Source of the DNA: Bradyrhizobium sp. S69
GTDB lineage: Bacteria > Pseudomonadota > Alphaproteobacteria > Rhizobiales > Xanthobacteraceae
Assembly: GCF_009766005.1 (NCBI RefSeq)
Contig: NZ_LMUK01000051.1
Location: 62,001 to 126,000, forward strand
Length of the DNA stretch: 64,000 nucleotides
Reading direction: 5' to 3'
Part shown: in pieces, positions 41,750 to 50,824 of the stretch
Layout: each line of letters starts with the position of its first letter
How positions within the stretch are numbered: the first letter of the stretch is position 1
Made by a program: the position numbers and the translations under genes
The notes under the pieces: generated by a model
Seen by the model: only the letters and a program-made list of their open reading frames with translations
Told to the model about the DNA's origin: nothing
Databases searched by the model: none

Positions 41750-41968
41750 ATGGCGCTTCGTCACGCAATACGCAGATCCTATTATGTCGCGATCTCGCGA
41801 ACCGAGCAGCGCAGCTCGTGGCGTTGGGAGATACGTCGCAAGCGAAGCGCGATGGGCGTGAAATTGTGGGAAGGCGGCTTCCGGACTTCCCACGACGCGC
41901 AACTGGCGGGCAAGCAAGCCCTGGAAGACTTCCTGAACGGATTATCCGTCCTGGCCGGTTCCCAATAA
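41750..41968 (+). CDS. Small basic hypothetical protein
   Basis: 72 residues (MALRHAIRRSYYVAISRTEQ...), beginning 4 bp after the response-regulator stop codon. The spacing suggests the same transcript. It is Arg/Trp rich (WRWEIRRKR), with a helical C-terminal half (AQLAGKQALEDFLNGLSVL). No family is recognised; similar short proteins occur in related genomes in my memory. No independent ribosome site stands out. Confidence 0.5.
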   Translation: MALRHAIRRSYYVAISRTEQRSSWRWEIRRKRSAMGVKLWEGGFRTSHDAQLAGKQALEDFLNGLSVLAGSQ

Positions 41969-42015
41969 CGCCTGTCACCGGTGATTCCCGTCGGCGCTGG
42001 AACGGAATTTGCTTA

Positions 42016-42057
42016 AGCGTGACAAGTTGAGCGCGACAGATTGAGCGCGACAACCGG
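42016..42057. repeat. Three 14-bp tandem repeats
   Basis: AGCGTGACAAGTTG, AGCGCGACAGATTG and AGCGCGACAACCGG at 42016-42029, 42030-42043 and 42044-42057. They lie between the two-component operon and the 53-residue ORF. The period of 14 differs from the 15-bp repeats elsewhere in the window, so this one is not frame-preserving. Confidence 0.8.
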
Positions 42058-42121
42058 AATCGATGGCGGAAAAGATCTCGCGGTGACCTTCATTGTCTAC
42101 GCCTCACGAGGTGGAGTTGAG

Positions 42122-42283
42122 ATGACGACCGTTCGACTGAGCGTTGTTGTCGCGATCGCGAAAGGGCGAGCGCTGATCGAGGACGGCTGGCAGGTCTTCA
42201 TCACCGACCCGGGCGGTACCCGCTATTACCCGTCCGAGTTCGACAGACTGGCCTCTACGAGGCGTCCGCAAACTGACGCGTGA
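42122..42283 (+). CDS. 53-residue hypothetical protein
   Basis: The ATG at 42122 follows GGAGTTGAG. The protein reads MTTVRLSVVVAIAKGRAL, then LIEDGWQVFITDPGG and TRYYPSEFDRL. It is compact with alternating hydrophobic residues, likely a small alpha/beta unit. No known domain. I recall short proteins of this kind in Bradyrhizobium, so it is probably real. Confidence 0.6.
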   Translation: MTTVRLSVVVAIAKGRALIEDGWQVFITDPGGTRYYPSEFDRLASTRRPQTDA

Positions 42284-42330
42284 GCCGGCGAAGAATATAG
42301 AAATAATATATTTTTATCGGTGAAGGCTAT

Positions 42331-42483
42331 ATGCTCCGCCTGTTAATGGGGCGGAACGTCGTGCATTTCCTAGTAGAACCCTTCACTATCCTGGGTTTCC
42401 AGGGCCAGAACTGGATGCTGATTGTAGTCGCGATGATCGCCGCCTACCTGGTTTTTGCCTGGAAGACCGGCGGTTGGAACTGA
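42331..42483 (+). CDS. 50-residue single-span membrane protein
   Basis: ATG at 42331 with GAAGG four bases upstream; an ATG at 42346 is a shorter option. The sequence MLRLLMGRNVVHFLVEP is followed by FTILGFQGQNWMLIVVA and then MIAAYLVFAWKTGGWN, one hydrophobic span (about 27-45) preceded by an amphipathic segment. Too short for routine callers. It is convergent to the threonine dehydratase gene. No function assigned; small inner-membrane regulators look like this. Confidence 0.55.
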   Translation: MLRLLMGRNVVHFLVEPFTILGFQGQNWMLIVVAMIAAYLVFAWKTGGWN

Positions 42484-42509
42484 CGGCGATCGTGCGCCAG
42501 CTGCTGTTG

Positions 42510-43790
42510 TCAGCGGCGGCCCGGCAACCAGGCGCGGAATCCCGACGCGCCGAGTTTGGCCATGACGTCGTCGAGATGCGCGCGATCGCGGGTTTCGATC
42601 ACCAGTTCAAGCAGCGTCCCCTTGGCCGGCAGGTCGGAGAACGTGCGCTGATGCGATACCTCGACAATATTGGCGCCGGCTTCCGCGAGTAACGCCGAGA
42701 CCGCGGCGAGCTGGCCGGGTCGATCGACGATGTCGAGCGCGATCTGGGTTAGCCGTCCTTCACGCGCGAGTTCGCGGGTCAGGACGGAAGCGATCAGCCG
42801 GGTGTCGATATTTCCTCCGGTCAGGATCAGGCCGACATCGCGGCCGGCAAAGCGCTCCGGCGCCGCCATCAACGCCGCGAGCCCCGCGGCGCCGGCGCCT
42901 TCGACGACGGTCTTTTCGATCGACATCAACATCGCGACCGCGCCTTCGAGCTGATCTTCGCTGACCAGCACGATGTCATCGACCAGCGCACGAATGATCT
43001 CGGTGGTGATCCGGCCCGGCGCCTTGACGGCGATGCCCTCGGCCAGCGTATCGCCGCGCATCGGCAACTGCTCGCCCTTGATGACGTTGTACATCGACGG
43101 ATAGAGCCGGGCCTGAACACCGATGATCCGCAACGCCGGCTTCAATGCCTTGGCGGCGACCGCGATCCCGGAGATCAAGCCGCCGCCGCCGATCGGGACC
43201 ACCAGCGTGTCCAGATACGGCACCGCATCGAGTATTTCGAGCGCGATGGTGCCCTGCCCGGCGATCACGAGGGGATCGTCATAGGGATGAACCAGGATCA
43301 GGCCGTGCGCCTTGCCATACTCGCGGGTGAACTCGCCGGATTCCTCCAGCGTCGCGCCGGAAATGATGATCTCGGCACCGAGCCGGCGCGTATTCTCGAC
43401 CTTCACCATCGGCGTGCCGATCGGCATCACGATCACGGCGGGAATGCCGAGCCGCCTGGCGTGGTAGGCAACGCCCTGCGCATGATTGCCCGCGGACATC
43501 GCGATGACGCCGCGCCGCCGCTCCTCCGGCGACAGCGCTGCCAGGCGATTGAGGGCACCGCGCTCCTTGAAGGTGGAGGTGAACTGGAGATTCTCGAATT
43601 TGAGCCAGGCCCTGCAGCCGAGAACCGCACCAAGCGTCCGGCTCTGGTTGCATTCGGTAACGACGACCGATCCGCGGATGGTCGCCGCCGCCGCCTGGAC
43701 GTCAGCCAATGTGACCGCAAGGCTATTGGGGTCGAAGGCGGGCTGCTGTGTATCCGGCATCAATTGTCTCATCGATATTGGCGGGTGCAC
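42510..43790 (-). CDS. Threonine ammonia-lyase (threonine dehydratase) with ACT domain
   Basis: 426 residues. PLP fold type II: the Schiff-base lysine lies in STFKERGALNRL, the phosphate-binding loop is PIGGGGLISG, and GAGAAGLAAL follows in the second half. The C-terminal ACT domain (about 345-425) reads ALDIVDRPGQLAAVSALLAEAGANIVEVSHQ. It converts threonine to 2-oxobutanoate and ammonia; the length with one ACT domain fits the catabolic/feedback type. The start is unsure: ATG codons at 43790, 43772 and 43760 lack strong ribosome sites. It lies near an amino-acid related MFS, LysR and deacylase cluster. Confidence 0.92.
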   Translation of the reverse strand: MHPPISMRQLMPDTQQPAFDPNSLAVTLADVQAAAATIRGSVVVTECNQSRTLGAVLGCRAWLKFENLQFTSTFKERGALNRLAALSPEERRRGVIAMSAGNHAQGVAYHARRLGIPAVIVMPIGTPMVKVENTRRLGAEIIISGATLEESGEFTREYGKAHGLILVHPYDDPLVIAGQGTIALEILDAVPYLDTLVVPIGGGGLISGIAVAAKALKPALRIIGVQARLYPSMYNVIKGEQLPMRGDTLAEGIAVKAPGRITTEIIRALVDDIVLVSEDQLEGAVAMLMSIEKTVVEGAGAAGLAALMAAPERFAGRDVGLILTGGNIDTRLIASVLTRELAREGRLTQIALDIVDRPGQLAAVSALLAEAGANIVEVSHQRTFSDLPAKGTLLELVIETRDRAHLDDVMAKLGASGFRAWLPGRR

Positions 43791-43873
43791 AGCCTACGCC
43801 ATTAGAGCGGCCTGTGCATGAAGAATTGCGCGATGAGGGTCGCCCCCGCCTTACGAGACTCGGCGCGGCAGGC

Positions 43874-45160
43874 TCATGTCAGCGCCTCGCCGGTGCGATC
43901 CTTCAAGGTCAGGACCGTTGCCAGGCTGATGACGGCCGCGCCCATCAAATAGAAAGCCACTGCGACGGGCTGTGCCGTCCAGCCGATCAGCGCGGTGATG
44001 ATCGCCGGCGTGAAGCCGCCGAACACGGCCACACCAAGGCTGTAGGTCAGCGAAATTCCGGTGGCACGAACCGGCGTTGGGAATAGTTCGGCCAGGACGG
44101 CCGATGCCGGCGCCGTGTAGATCAACATGAAGACCGCGACGGCGATCTGCGTCGCCACCAGATGTCCGGCGGTTGGCGATGCAATCAGATAGAAGAAGGC
44201 GGGATAGGGGATGACCAGGAGGCCGAGGGCGCCCGCGATCATGACCAGCTTGCGTCCGTAGCGGTCCGCCAGAACGCCGACCAGCGGGCAGAATAACAGC
44301 ACGGTGCCGACCACCAGCGGTCCGAGGTAGGATTGGGACAGCGATGTCTTCAGTTCGCGTACCGCAAATGTCGGAAAGTAATTGGCGATGTATTGCGCAA
44401 CCGTCCACAGCATCACGATCAGCATGCCTGTCAGGATCGCGCGCCAATGGTCCCGCAGCACGACCCGGATCGGCAGCTCGGTTGCGTGGCTGGATGCCTT
44501 GAACAGCGGCGCATCCTCAAGCTCGCGGCGGATATAAAGACCGACCGGCGCGATCAGCAGGCCGACGGCGAATGCAAGACGCCAGCCCCACGCTGCGATC
44601 GCTTCGGCCGGCAGCGACAGCGCGATCGTCATAGCGACGAGGCCGGAGAGCATCGTCGATCCGCCCTGCGACATCTGCTGGAACGAAGCATAGAAACCGC
44701 GGCGCGCCGGCGGCGCATGTTCGACCAGGGTCGAAACCGCGCCGCCGATCTCGCCGCCCGCCGAAAAGCCCTGAATCAGACGCGCGAGCAGAATGACGAT
44801 GGGTGCCGCTATGCCGATCCGATCATAGCCCGGGCACAGCGCGATGATGCCGGTCCCAAGCGCCATCAGCAGGATCGTCAGGCTGAGCGCATCGCGCCGC
44901 CCGCGCCGGTCGGCGTAGCCGCCGAGAAAGACCGCACCGAACGGGCGGGCAATAAAGCCCAGCCCGAACGTTGCGAAGCCAAGCAGCAAGGAAATCACCT
45001 CGCTGTCCGCTGGGAAGAAGTTTTTCGAGATCGGCACCGCGAACGCGGCATAGATCGTGAAATCGTACCATTCGAGCATGTTGCCGACCGTCGCGGCAAC
45101 GACCGCGCGACCGGCCGATTGGCGTCGACTCGTCCCGACCATTTCGGCAATTGCACTCAC
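43874..45160 (-). CDS. MFS transporter of the metabolite:H+ symporter type
   Basis: About 428 residues from a GTG at 45160, which has GGGGGG four bases upstream; an ATG at 45142 is the alternative. Typical MHS motifs are VGNMLEWYDFTIYAAFAVPI, RPFGAVFLGGYADRRGRRDALS and LIQGFSAGGEIGGAVSTLVEH. It has twelve helices and imports a small organic acid or amino-acid derivative. It is divergent from the LysR gene at 45261, so the regulator probably controls it. Confidence 0.9.
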   Translation of the reverse strand: MSAIAEMVGTSRRQSAGRAVVAATVGNMLEWYDFTIYAAFAVPISKNFFPADSEVISLLLGFATFGLGFIARPFGAVFLGGYADRRGRRDALSLTILLMALGTGIIALCPGYDRIGIAAPIVILLARLIQGFSAGGEIGGAVSTLVEHAPPARRGFYASFQQMSQGGSTMLSGLVAMTIALSLPAEAIAAWGWRLAFAVGLLIAPVGLYIRRELEDAPLFKASSHATELPIRVVLRDHWRAILTGMLIVMLWTVAQYIANYFPTFAVRELKTSLSQSYLGPLVVGTVLLFCPLVGVLADRYGRKLVMIAGALGLLVIPYPAFFYLIASPTAGHLVATQIAVAVFMLIYTAPASAVLAELFPTPVRATGISLTYSLGVAVFGGFTPAIITALIGWTAQPVAVAFYLMGAAVISLATVLTLKDRTGEALT

Positions 45161-45260
45161 GCTGCCCCCCAACGTTCTGGTTTCCGCGGCAACCCGCGCG
45201 GCAAAAAAACTTGCACGTTATTTTTTGCTATGCAATTATTTATTTATATTAGGAAAAGCT

Positions 45261-46220
45261 ATGCGAAAAATGAATAGAAAGGAATACGTGTCCGATCGTG
45301 CGGAAGATGCCGGCGTTCGCCCTTCGCTGCGCGAGATCGAGGCGCTGCGGGCCATGGTGGCGTCCGGCAAGACGACGCAGGCGGCGCGCGCGCTTGGCAC
45401 CTCGCAGCCTTCGGTTTCGCGCGCCATCGCAAGTCTCGAAGCGCGCCTGGGTGAGCCGCTTTTCACGCGAAGAAACGGCCGGCTCACGCCGACCGCGGAG
45501 GCACTGACCCTCGAGGCACGCGCGGCGGTGATCTTCGATCTGCTGGACCAGTTCGCGGCGCCCAGGACCGGCATCGATGGTGCGACCGCGATCCGTATTG
45601 CGACGCCGCCGACGCTGGCCAACCTGTTTCTGGCACCGATATTGGCGCGCTTCATCACGCGCGAGCCGGGTGCGCGGGTTCACGTCGAAATCGGCAAGTC
45701 GACCGATTGCCTCGCCGCGGTGGCCGAAGGCAGCGCCGACCTCGGCCTGGTCGACCAGATGCCTTCCCAGGACGGCGTGCGGCTGGAGATCTTCCGGCGG
45801 GCGCGGCCGCACGCGCTGCTGCCGAGGCGCCATCGGCTGGCTAGCCGCGCGGAATTGTCGATTGGCGATCTCGTCGGGGAACGCATCCTGGCGCTGAGCC
45901 GGCGCTTTCCTTTGCGCACAAAACTTGACGCCGCCTTTGCGGCACAGCGCGCCGAGCCGCTGATCGTCGCGGAAGCAACCACATCGGTGTTTCTCGCCGA
46001 GATGGTTCAGGCGGGCCTCGGAATCGCCGTTCTCAATCCCTTCCCGCTTGAACTACGTCCGGACAAGGCGCTGGTGTTTCGTCCACTGGACCTCAAGATG
46101 TCGCTGGACACGGCCGTTGTCGTTCCGGCGAGAGGCTCGCTGGCGCCGGCGGCGCGCGCGCTCGCCAATTTCATCCGGGCCGAGCAGCCGGCCAGCCCCT
46201 ACTCCACCCCTGTCGAGTGA
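45261..46220 (+). CDS. LysR-family regulator
   Basis: 319 residues from the ATG at 45261, which has AGGA six bases upstream. The N-terminal winged helix (about 25-85) reads LREIEALRAMVASGKTTQAARALGTSQPSVSRAIASLEARLGEPLFTRRNGRLTPT, and the periplasmic-binding-like effector domain (about 105-310) follows. It is divergent from an MFS transporter and followed by a deacylase whose start overlaps its stop, so it probably controls uptake and use of one compound. Confidence 0.93.
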   Translation: MRKMNRKEYVSDRAEDAGVRPSLREIEALRAMVASGKTTQAARALGTSQPSVSRAIASLEARLGEPLFTRRNGRLTPTAEALTLEARAAVIFDLLDQFAAPRTGIDGATAIRIATPPTLANLFLAPILARFITREPGARVHVEIGKSTDCLAAVAEGSADLGLVDQMPSQDGVRLEIFRRARPHALLPRRHRLASRAELSIGDLVGERILALSRRFPLRTKLDAAFAAQRAEPLIVAEATTSVFLAEMVQAGLGIAVLNPFPLELRPDKALVFRPLDLKMSLDTAVVVPARGSLAPAARALANFIRAEQPASPYSTPVE

Positions 46221-46228
46221 TCGAGATC

Positions 46229-47425
46229 ATGTCCAACCAGAGAACTGAGCTAATCAAGAAACTGTTAGCGGATCTCGTCGCCTTCGACACGGTGAGCGAT
46301 CGCACCAACCTGCCGCTGATCGACTACATCGAAAAATATCTCGCCTCGCTCGGCGTCATCGGCCGGCGGATTGTGGACGACACCGGACAAAAGGCGTCGC
46401 TGTGGGCAACGATCGGCCCCGAGGACAGGCCCGGGATCGTGCTGTCGGGGCATACCGACGTGGTGCCGGTCGCAGGGCAGAACTGGAGCGGCGATCCGTT
46501 CAAACTGGCCGAGCGCGACGGCCGGTTCTACGGCCGCGGCACCACCGACATGAAGGGGTTCGTCGCGGTGTGTCTTGCGATGGTTCCACAGATCGCCCGA
46601 GCCAAGCTATCGATGCCGATCCATCTTGCCATTTCCTATGACGAGGAGATCGGGTGCATCGGCGTCCGCCCGCTGCTGCACGAGATCAACGGCGCCGCGG
46701 TCAAGCCACTCGGCTGCTTCGTCGGTGAGCCGACGCAAATGCAGGTCACGATCGGCCACAAGGGCAAGCATGCGGTGCGAGCGACATTTCGCGGCCTCGC
46801 CTGTCACTCCTCGCTGGCGCCGACCGGCGTGAACGCGGTCGAATACGCCGCCGAGCTGATCATCGAAATCCGCCGCCGCGCCGGCGAATTCGCGAGCGCT
46901 GGCCAAGGCGATCCGATGTATGACGTCCCGCACACGACGATGCTGACCAGCATCGTGCAGGGCGGGACCGCGCTGAACATCGTGCCCGATACCTGCACGA
47001 TCGAATTCGAGGTGCGCGGATTGGGCATCCTGGAGTCGAAACAGGTGACCGACGAGGTCGTCGCCTGGGCGAAACAGACCATCGAACCTGCGATGCGGAA
47101 GAAAGATCCAGGCTGTGGAATCGATTTTGAAGAAATCCTCGAATACCCCGCACTCGATATGCCGTCCGGGCACGCGCTGGTCACGCTGGCCAAGCAACTG
47201 GCCGGCCGCAATGGTCATGGCAAGGTCAGCTTCGGCACCGAGGCGGGCCTATTTGTCAGCATGGCCGACGTTCCCGCCATCGTCATCGGGCCGGGCTCGA
47301 TCGCGCAGGCTCACAAGCCGGACGAATATGTCGAAGTGTCCGAGCTGATGAATTGCGCCGGATTCATCGAGCGGCTGATCGAGCATTGCAGCGAGCATCA
47401 CGATCTGACGACGGCAAAATCCTAG
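46229..47425 (+). CDS. M20 family acetylornithine deacetylase (ArgE-like)
   Basis: 398 residues from the ATG at 46229; a GTG at 46217 overlapping the LysR stop codon is possible. Di-zinc site motifs are in order: LSGHTDVVPV, RGTTDMKGF (bridging Asp), DEEIGC (catalytic Glu), GEPT and AHKPDEYVEVSEL. CHSSLAPTGVNAVEYAAELI marks the lid domain. It removes acyl groups from N-acyl amino acids; the link to LysR and MFS rather than to arg genes points to catabolism of an imported N-acyl amino acid. Confidence 0.88.
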   Translation: MSNQRTELIKKLLADLVAFDTVSDRTNLPLIDYIEKYLASLGVIGRRIVDDTGQKASLWATIGPEDRPGIVLSGHTDVVPVAGQNWSGDPFKLAERDGRFYGRGTTDMKGFVAVCLAMVPQIARAKLSMPIHLAISYDEEIGCIGVRPLLHEINGAAVKPLGCFVGEPTQMQVTIGHKGKHAVRATFRGLACHSSLAPTGVNAVEYAAELIIEIRRRAGEFASAGQGDPMYDVPHTTMLTSIVQGGTALNIVPDTCTIEFEVRGLGILESKQVTDEVVAWAKQTIEPAMRKKDPGCGIDFEEILEYPALDMPSGHALVTLAKQLAGRNGHGKVSFGTEAGLFVSMADVPAIVIGPGSIAQAHKPDEYVEVSELMNCAGFIERLIEHCSEHHDLTTAKS

Positions 47426-47440
47426 ACAGCCGCCACCGTA

Positions 47441-48118
47441 TCAGATCTGCGCGGCGACCTTTTCCAGCCCGATCAGGCGGGCGAGCGAGCGCACTTCGCG
47501 CTTCTGGTCTTCGCGCAACTGAAACAACAACGGCATCGCCGCCGATTTGAGCTGCTGCACTTCGGCCGAATCCGGATCGATCGGTACGCTGGTCGCCGCA
47601 TGCGGATCGGCCTGGCGGGTCGCATGGATTTTCTGGGCCACGGCGCGCAACGCGCTTTCCACCGCCGGCCAATAATATTCCTGATCCGCGGAGAGCGCGA
47701 GGCGCTGCTTGATGCCGGCGATCTGGGCGTCGCTGAGCAGCGCATACGACTTCTGCGGCGCCGGCTTGGCGGCCAGTTTTGGCGCCAGCGGGGCCTGCGG
47801 CATCGCGGCAGGCGTCACCGCCTGGGGTGCGGCGATCTGCGGCGGCATAACATCGGCGGGAGTCTGGGCGGCGAATGCCTGCCGCAGCGGCTCGCTGAGC
47901 TGCGCAGGCTGCTGCACCGGCTCAAGCGAGGCCAGCGCCAGGGTGGCGACCGCGAGCTTGTCCTTCTTGCCTTCCTTGTTCGATACCGGATTTTGCGTGA
48001 CCAGCGCAGCCATCTCGGGCCTCGCCGCCGGCAGGCTGTTGCGGCCGAGAATGCTCGACGCCGCCGCGCCGACGATCAGAAAGCACGTCAGGGCGATGAT
48101 GGTAACGGCGCGGGTCAA
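47441..48118 (-). CDS. Hypothetical exported/membrane-anchored Ala/Pro-rich protein
   Basis: 225 residues from a TTG at 48118, supported by GGAG six bases upstream. The N-terminal hydrophobic segment (VTIIALTCFLIVGAAASSIL) is an anchor or signal. A low-complexity Ala/Pro/Gln linker (about 65-125) leads to a helical C-terminal domain (about 125-225) with LSDAQIAGIKQRLALSADQEYYWPAVESALRAVAQKI. Heptad-like spacing there suggests packing with a partner, like a periplasmic LTXXQ-type repressor domain. It is convergent with the deacylase gene. Confidence 0.6.
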   Translation of the reverse strand: MTRAVTIIALTCFLIVGAAASSILGRNSLPAARPEMAALVTQNPVSNKEGKKDKLAVATLALASLEPVQQPAQLSEPLRQAFAAQTPADVMPPQIAAPQAVTPAAMPQAPLAPKLAAKPAPQKSYALLSDAQIAGIKQRLALSADQEYYWPAVESALRAVAQKIHATRQADPHAATSVPIDPDSAEVQQLKSAAMPLLFQLREDQKREVRSLARLIGLEKVAAQI

Positions 48119-48198
48119 GCAATTCTCCGTTTCCGCCAGTGAACCAAACCGGAACGCCCTGCGTTCCCGATCTCTTCTTCAAGCTCTTCGAGCTCTAC

Positions 48199-48246
48199 GA
48201 GCACGATCCGTTCGGAAAATCGGTATCCGTTTTTCCGGATCATGCT
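48199..48246. repeat. Dispersed repeat GAGCACGATCC...CGGATCATGCT
   Basis: An imperfect inverted repeat of about 48 bp (GAGCACGATCCG / CCGGATCATGCT ends, with AAAATCGGTATCCGTTTTTC between). From memory this family is common in Bradyrhizobium genomes. A partial copy (ATCCGCTTTTCCGGATCATG) occurs at 61101-61123. Confidence 0.65.
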
Positions 48247-48346
48247 TTATCTTCCGCAGAACTGGGGGCTAATTAAGGCTTAACCATGCCACCGTCACGG
48301 CGCGGGAGAACCCGATGGCGCTGGTTTCGGGGCGAAACGTGCAAAA

Positions 48347-48592
48347 TCAGGCCGCCACCGCGAGTTCATAGGCTTCCTGGATGTCGGAGACGATATCGGT
48401 CGCCTCCCACAGCGCGTCGGGCGCCACCGACTGCAGGCTGATGGTCCAGTTGGCCTTGCTCGAGCGCGGCATGCCGACGATGTCGAATTCGACGTCGCGG
48501 CACAGCGGGTGCCGATCGAGCGCGCGGGCGACACGCCAGCGGATTTCGTCCAGCGTCGCCGAGGTCTTTGCAAAGCCTGTCTCGGTATCCAT
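48347..48592 (-). CDS. Small hypothetical protein
   Basis: 81 residues from the ATG at 48592 (MDTETGFAKTSATLDEIRWR); a longer frame to 48646 begins with Pro-rich sequence. It looks like a compact alpha/beta protein (HPLCRDVEFDIVGMPRSS, then ANWTISLQSVAPDALWEAT, then IVSDIQEAYELAVAA). Unknown family; it may be a small regulator or binding protein. It is just downstream of the hybrid kinase gene region in the genome but on an independent gap of 180 bp. Confidence 0.55.
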   Translation of the reverse strand: MDTETGFAKTSATLDEIRWRVARALDRHPLCRDVEFDIVGMPRSSKANWTISLQSVAPDALWEATDIVSDIQEAYELAVAA

Positions 48593-48769
48593 GTCGCACC
48601 CCTCGCCTGGAGGCCGCCGCGGCGGGACGGCGCACGGCCTCGACATGATTTTTGGGGCGCGAGTGGTTAATGCCGCGTTAAGGGCAAAAACGCGTGGTCC
48701 GGCAAGGGCATGGCGCGGGCGGCACGGCGCACTGCATTCGGACGGCAGCCGCGACGCCCGCGCGGCGCT

Positions 48770-50824
48770 TCAACCCAGCAGCTGATCGAGCCGGTCGCGC
48801 AACTGATCCTGATGGTAGGGCTTCGCCAACCTTGGAAGATCGAGCTGGGTGCCTTCGGGCAATTCGGCGTAACCGGTGGCGAGCAGGATCGGCAAGGTCG
48901 GCCGCACCTGACGCGACGCCGCGGCGAGTTCGATGCCGGTCATGCCCGGCATGACGTGATCCGTCATCATCAGGTCGATCTGCTGCTCGCTCTTGAGGAT
49001 ATCCAGCGCATGCCGCGCGGAATTGGCGCCGATCACCTGATGGCCGAGATCCTCCAGCATTTCCATGGTCGACATCGCGATCAGGGGATCATCGTCGACG
49101 AAAAGGATGATCGCGGAGCGATTGATCTTATGCGCCGTCGGCGGCTGGCTTTCGGCTTCAGGCTGGGCGGTCGCAACCGGGAGCACCAGGGTCGCAACGG
49201 TGCCCTTGCCCACCATGCTCGACAATTGCAGGGCGCCGCCGAGTTGCACGGCAAGCCCGTGCACCATCGACAGGCCGAGACCCGTCCCCTTGCCGAGCGG
49301 CTTCGACGAGAAGAACGGCTCGATCGCCCGCTTCAAGATCTCCGGCGTCATGCCGGCGCCGGTATCGATCACCGACACTTTGAGATAGCTGCCGGATTGC
49401 AGCGCCGGATCGTTGGTCGCCTGATATTGCGAGACGGCGATCGTGATCGAGCCGCCATCCGGCATGGCGTCGCGCGCGTTGATTGCCAGATTGAGGATGG
49501 CCAGTTCAAGCTGGTTGGCGTCGATGCTCGCCGGCGGCAATCCGGGAGGAATATCGATCCGCAACGCGACGCGTGGCCCCAATGAGCGCTGCAGCAACTC
49601 GATCATGCCCTGAATCAGCGTGCGCAGATCGACCGGCACCGCGCGCAGATCCTGCTGCCGCGCGAACGCCAGCAAACGCTGCGTCAGCGAAGCGCCGCGC
49701 TCGGCGCCCTGCATGGCGCCGTTGACCAACCGGAGCAGCCGTGGATCGTTCGGCATCCGCTTGCGCAACAGGTCGAGATTGCCCATCACGGCCATCAAGA
49801 GATTGTTGAAATCATGCGCGACACCGCCGGTGAGCTGGCCGATGGTCTCCATCTTCTGCGCCTGGCGCAATTGCTCCTGGGCCTTTTCGCGTGCCGCGAC
49901 TTCCTTCATCAAATCCGCGGTGCGCTGCTCGACGCGCTGCTCGAGCGTGGCGGTCAATTCCGCCAGCGCGGTACGTTCGGCCGCCAACTGCGCCAACAAC
50001 GTTTCCCGTTCGATTTCCGCGATCTTGCGTGCCGTGATGTCGGACGAAACGCCGACCATCGATTTGATGCTGCCGTCCGGCCCGCGGACCGCGCGCGCGC
50101 GCACCTCGACCCAATGGATCGAGCCGTCGGGCCAGATGTTGCGGTATTCGTAGTTGTAGTCATGGCCGTCCTTGATCGAACGGTCGAGCGTTTCCTGTCG
50201 CCCAGCGCGGTCGTCGGAATGGATCGATGCCACCAGATCCTGATATGAAAACGGGTCTTCCGGCTTGCGGCCGAAGAACGTCTTGCAGGTATCCGAGGCT
50301 TCGAGCTCGAGCTCCGGCAGGTGCAATTCGAGCGCACCGAGATGACCGGCATTCAACGCCGTCTGCAGTAGCCCTTCACTTTCCGTGAGGTCCTCGAGAA
50401 TAGCACGGGTCTGATATTGGCGGCGGCGGGCCCTGACCGCCGACCCGACAACGCTGACGAGCGTGGTCGGGTGAAACGGACGCTCGATAAAGGTGACGTT
50501 GCCAAGCGCGTGTGCGAGCCTGGCTGCGTCCGGATTACGCTCGGGGCCGCCGCCTTGATGCGTGAACAACACAACCGGAAAATCCGACCATGATGGCTGA
50601 CCGTTCAACCAATTAACCAGCCCGCGCAGATCGGCGGTCTTGATCGCTTCGTCGGCAATCACCGCAAGCCCCGCGCCGCCCTCGATCTCGTGGATCAGCG
50701 TCGGCAAATCACCGCAGACATTGGCGTAAAATCCGGCTTCCTTGATCAGCGCTGCCGCGACCGCGGCGTCGCGTCCCTTGGGCGCAAGGATGACGGCGCG
50801 TTCCGATGAGGCACCAGGCCTCAC
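48770..50824 (-). CDS. Hybrid sensor histidine kinase/response regulator
   Basis: 684 residues. Order: an N-terminal receiver-like domain without an acidic pocket (about 8-130, reads LAVIADEAI where Asp would sit), a linker, a PAS domain (about 150-275) with WPDGSIHWVEVRARAVRGPDG, a coiled coil (about 280-325), DHp with VAHDFNNLLMAVMG, HATPase with AILNLAINARDAMPDGG and GTGLGLSMV, and a canonical C-terminal receiver (about 570-684) with FVDDDPLIAMS and MTDHVMPG. The start overlaps the KaiC-like gene's stop by 4 bp (ATGA), so KaiC and kinase are translationally coupled. Confidence 0.92.
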   Translation of the reverse strand: MRPGASSERAVILAPKGRDAAVAAALIKEAGFYANVCGDLPTLIHEIEGGAGLAVIADEAIKTADLRGLVNWLNGQPSWSDFPVVLFTHQGGGPERNPDAARLAHALGNVTFIERPFHPTTLVSVVGSAVRARRRQYQTRAILEDLTESEGLLQTALNAGHLGALELHLPELELEASDTCKTFFGRKPEDPFSYQDLVASIHSDDRAGRQETLDRSIKDGHDYNYEYRNIWPDGSIHWVEVRARAVRGPDGSIKSMVGVSSDITARKIAEIERETLLAQLAAERTALAELTATLEQRVEQRTADLMKEVAAREKAQEQLRQAQKMETIGQLTGGVAHDFNNLLMAVMGNLDLLRKRMPNDPRLLRLVNGAMQGAERGASLTQRLLAFARQQDLRAVPVDLRTLIQGMIELLQRSLGPRVALRIDIPPGLPPASIDANQLELAILNLAINARDAMPDGGSITIAVSQYQATNDPALQSGSYLKVSVIDTGAGMTPEILKRAIEPFFSSKPLGKGTGLGLSMVHGLAVQLGGALQLSSMVGKGTVATLVLPVATAQPEAESQPPTAHKINRSAIILFVDDDPLIAMSTMEMLEDLGHQVIGANSARHALDILKSEQQIDLMMTDHVMPGMTGIELAAASRQVRPTLPILLATGYAELPEGTQLDLPRLAKPYHQDQLRDRLDQLLG

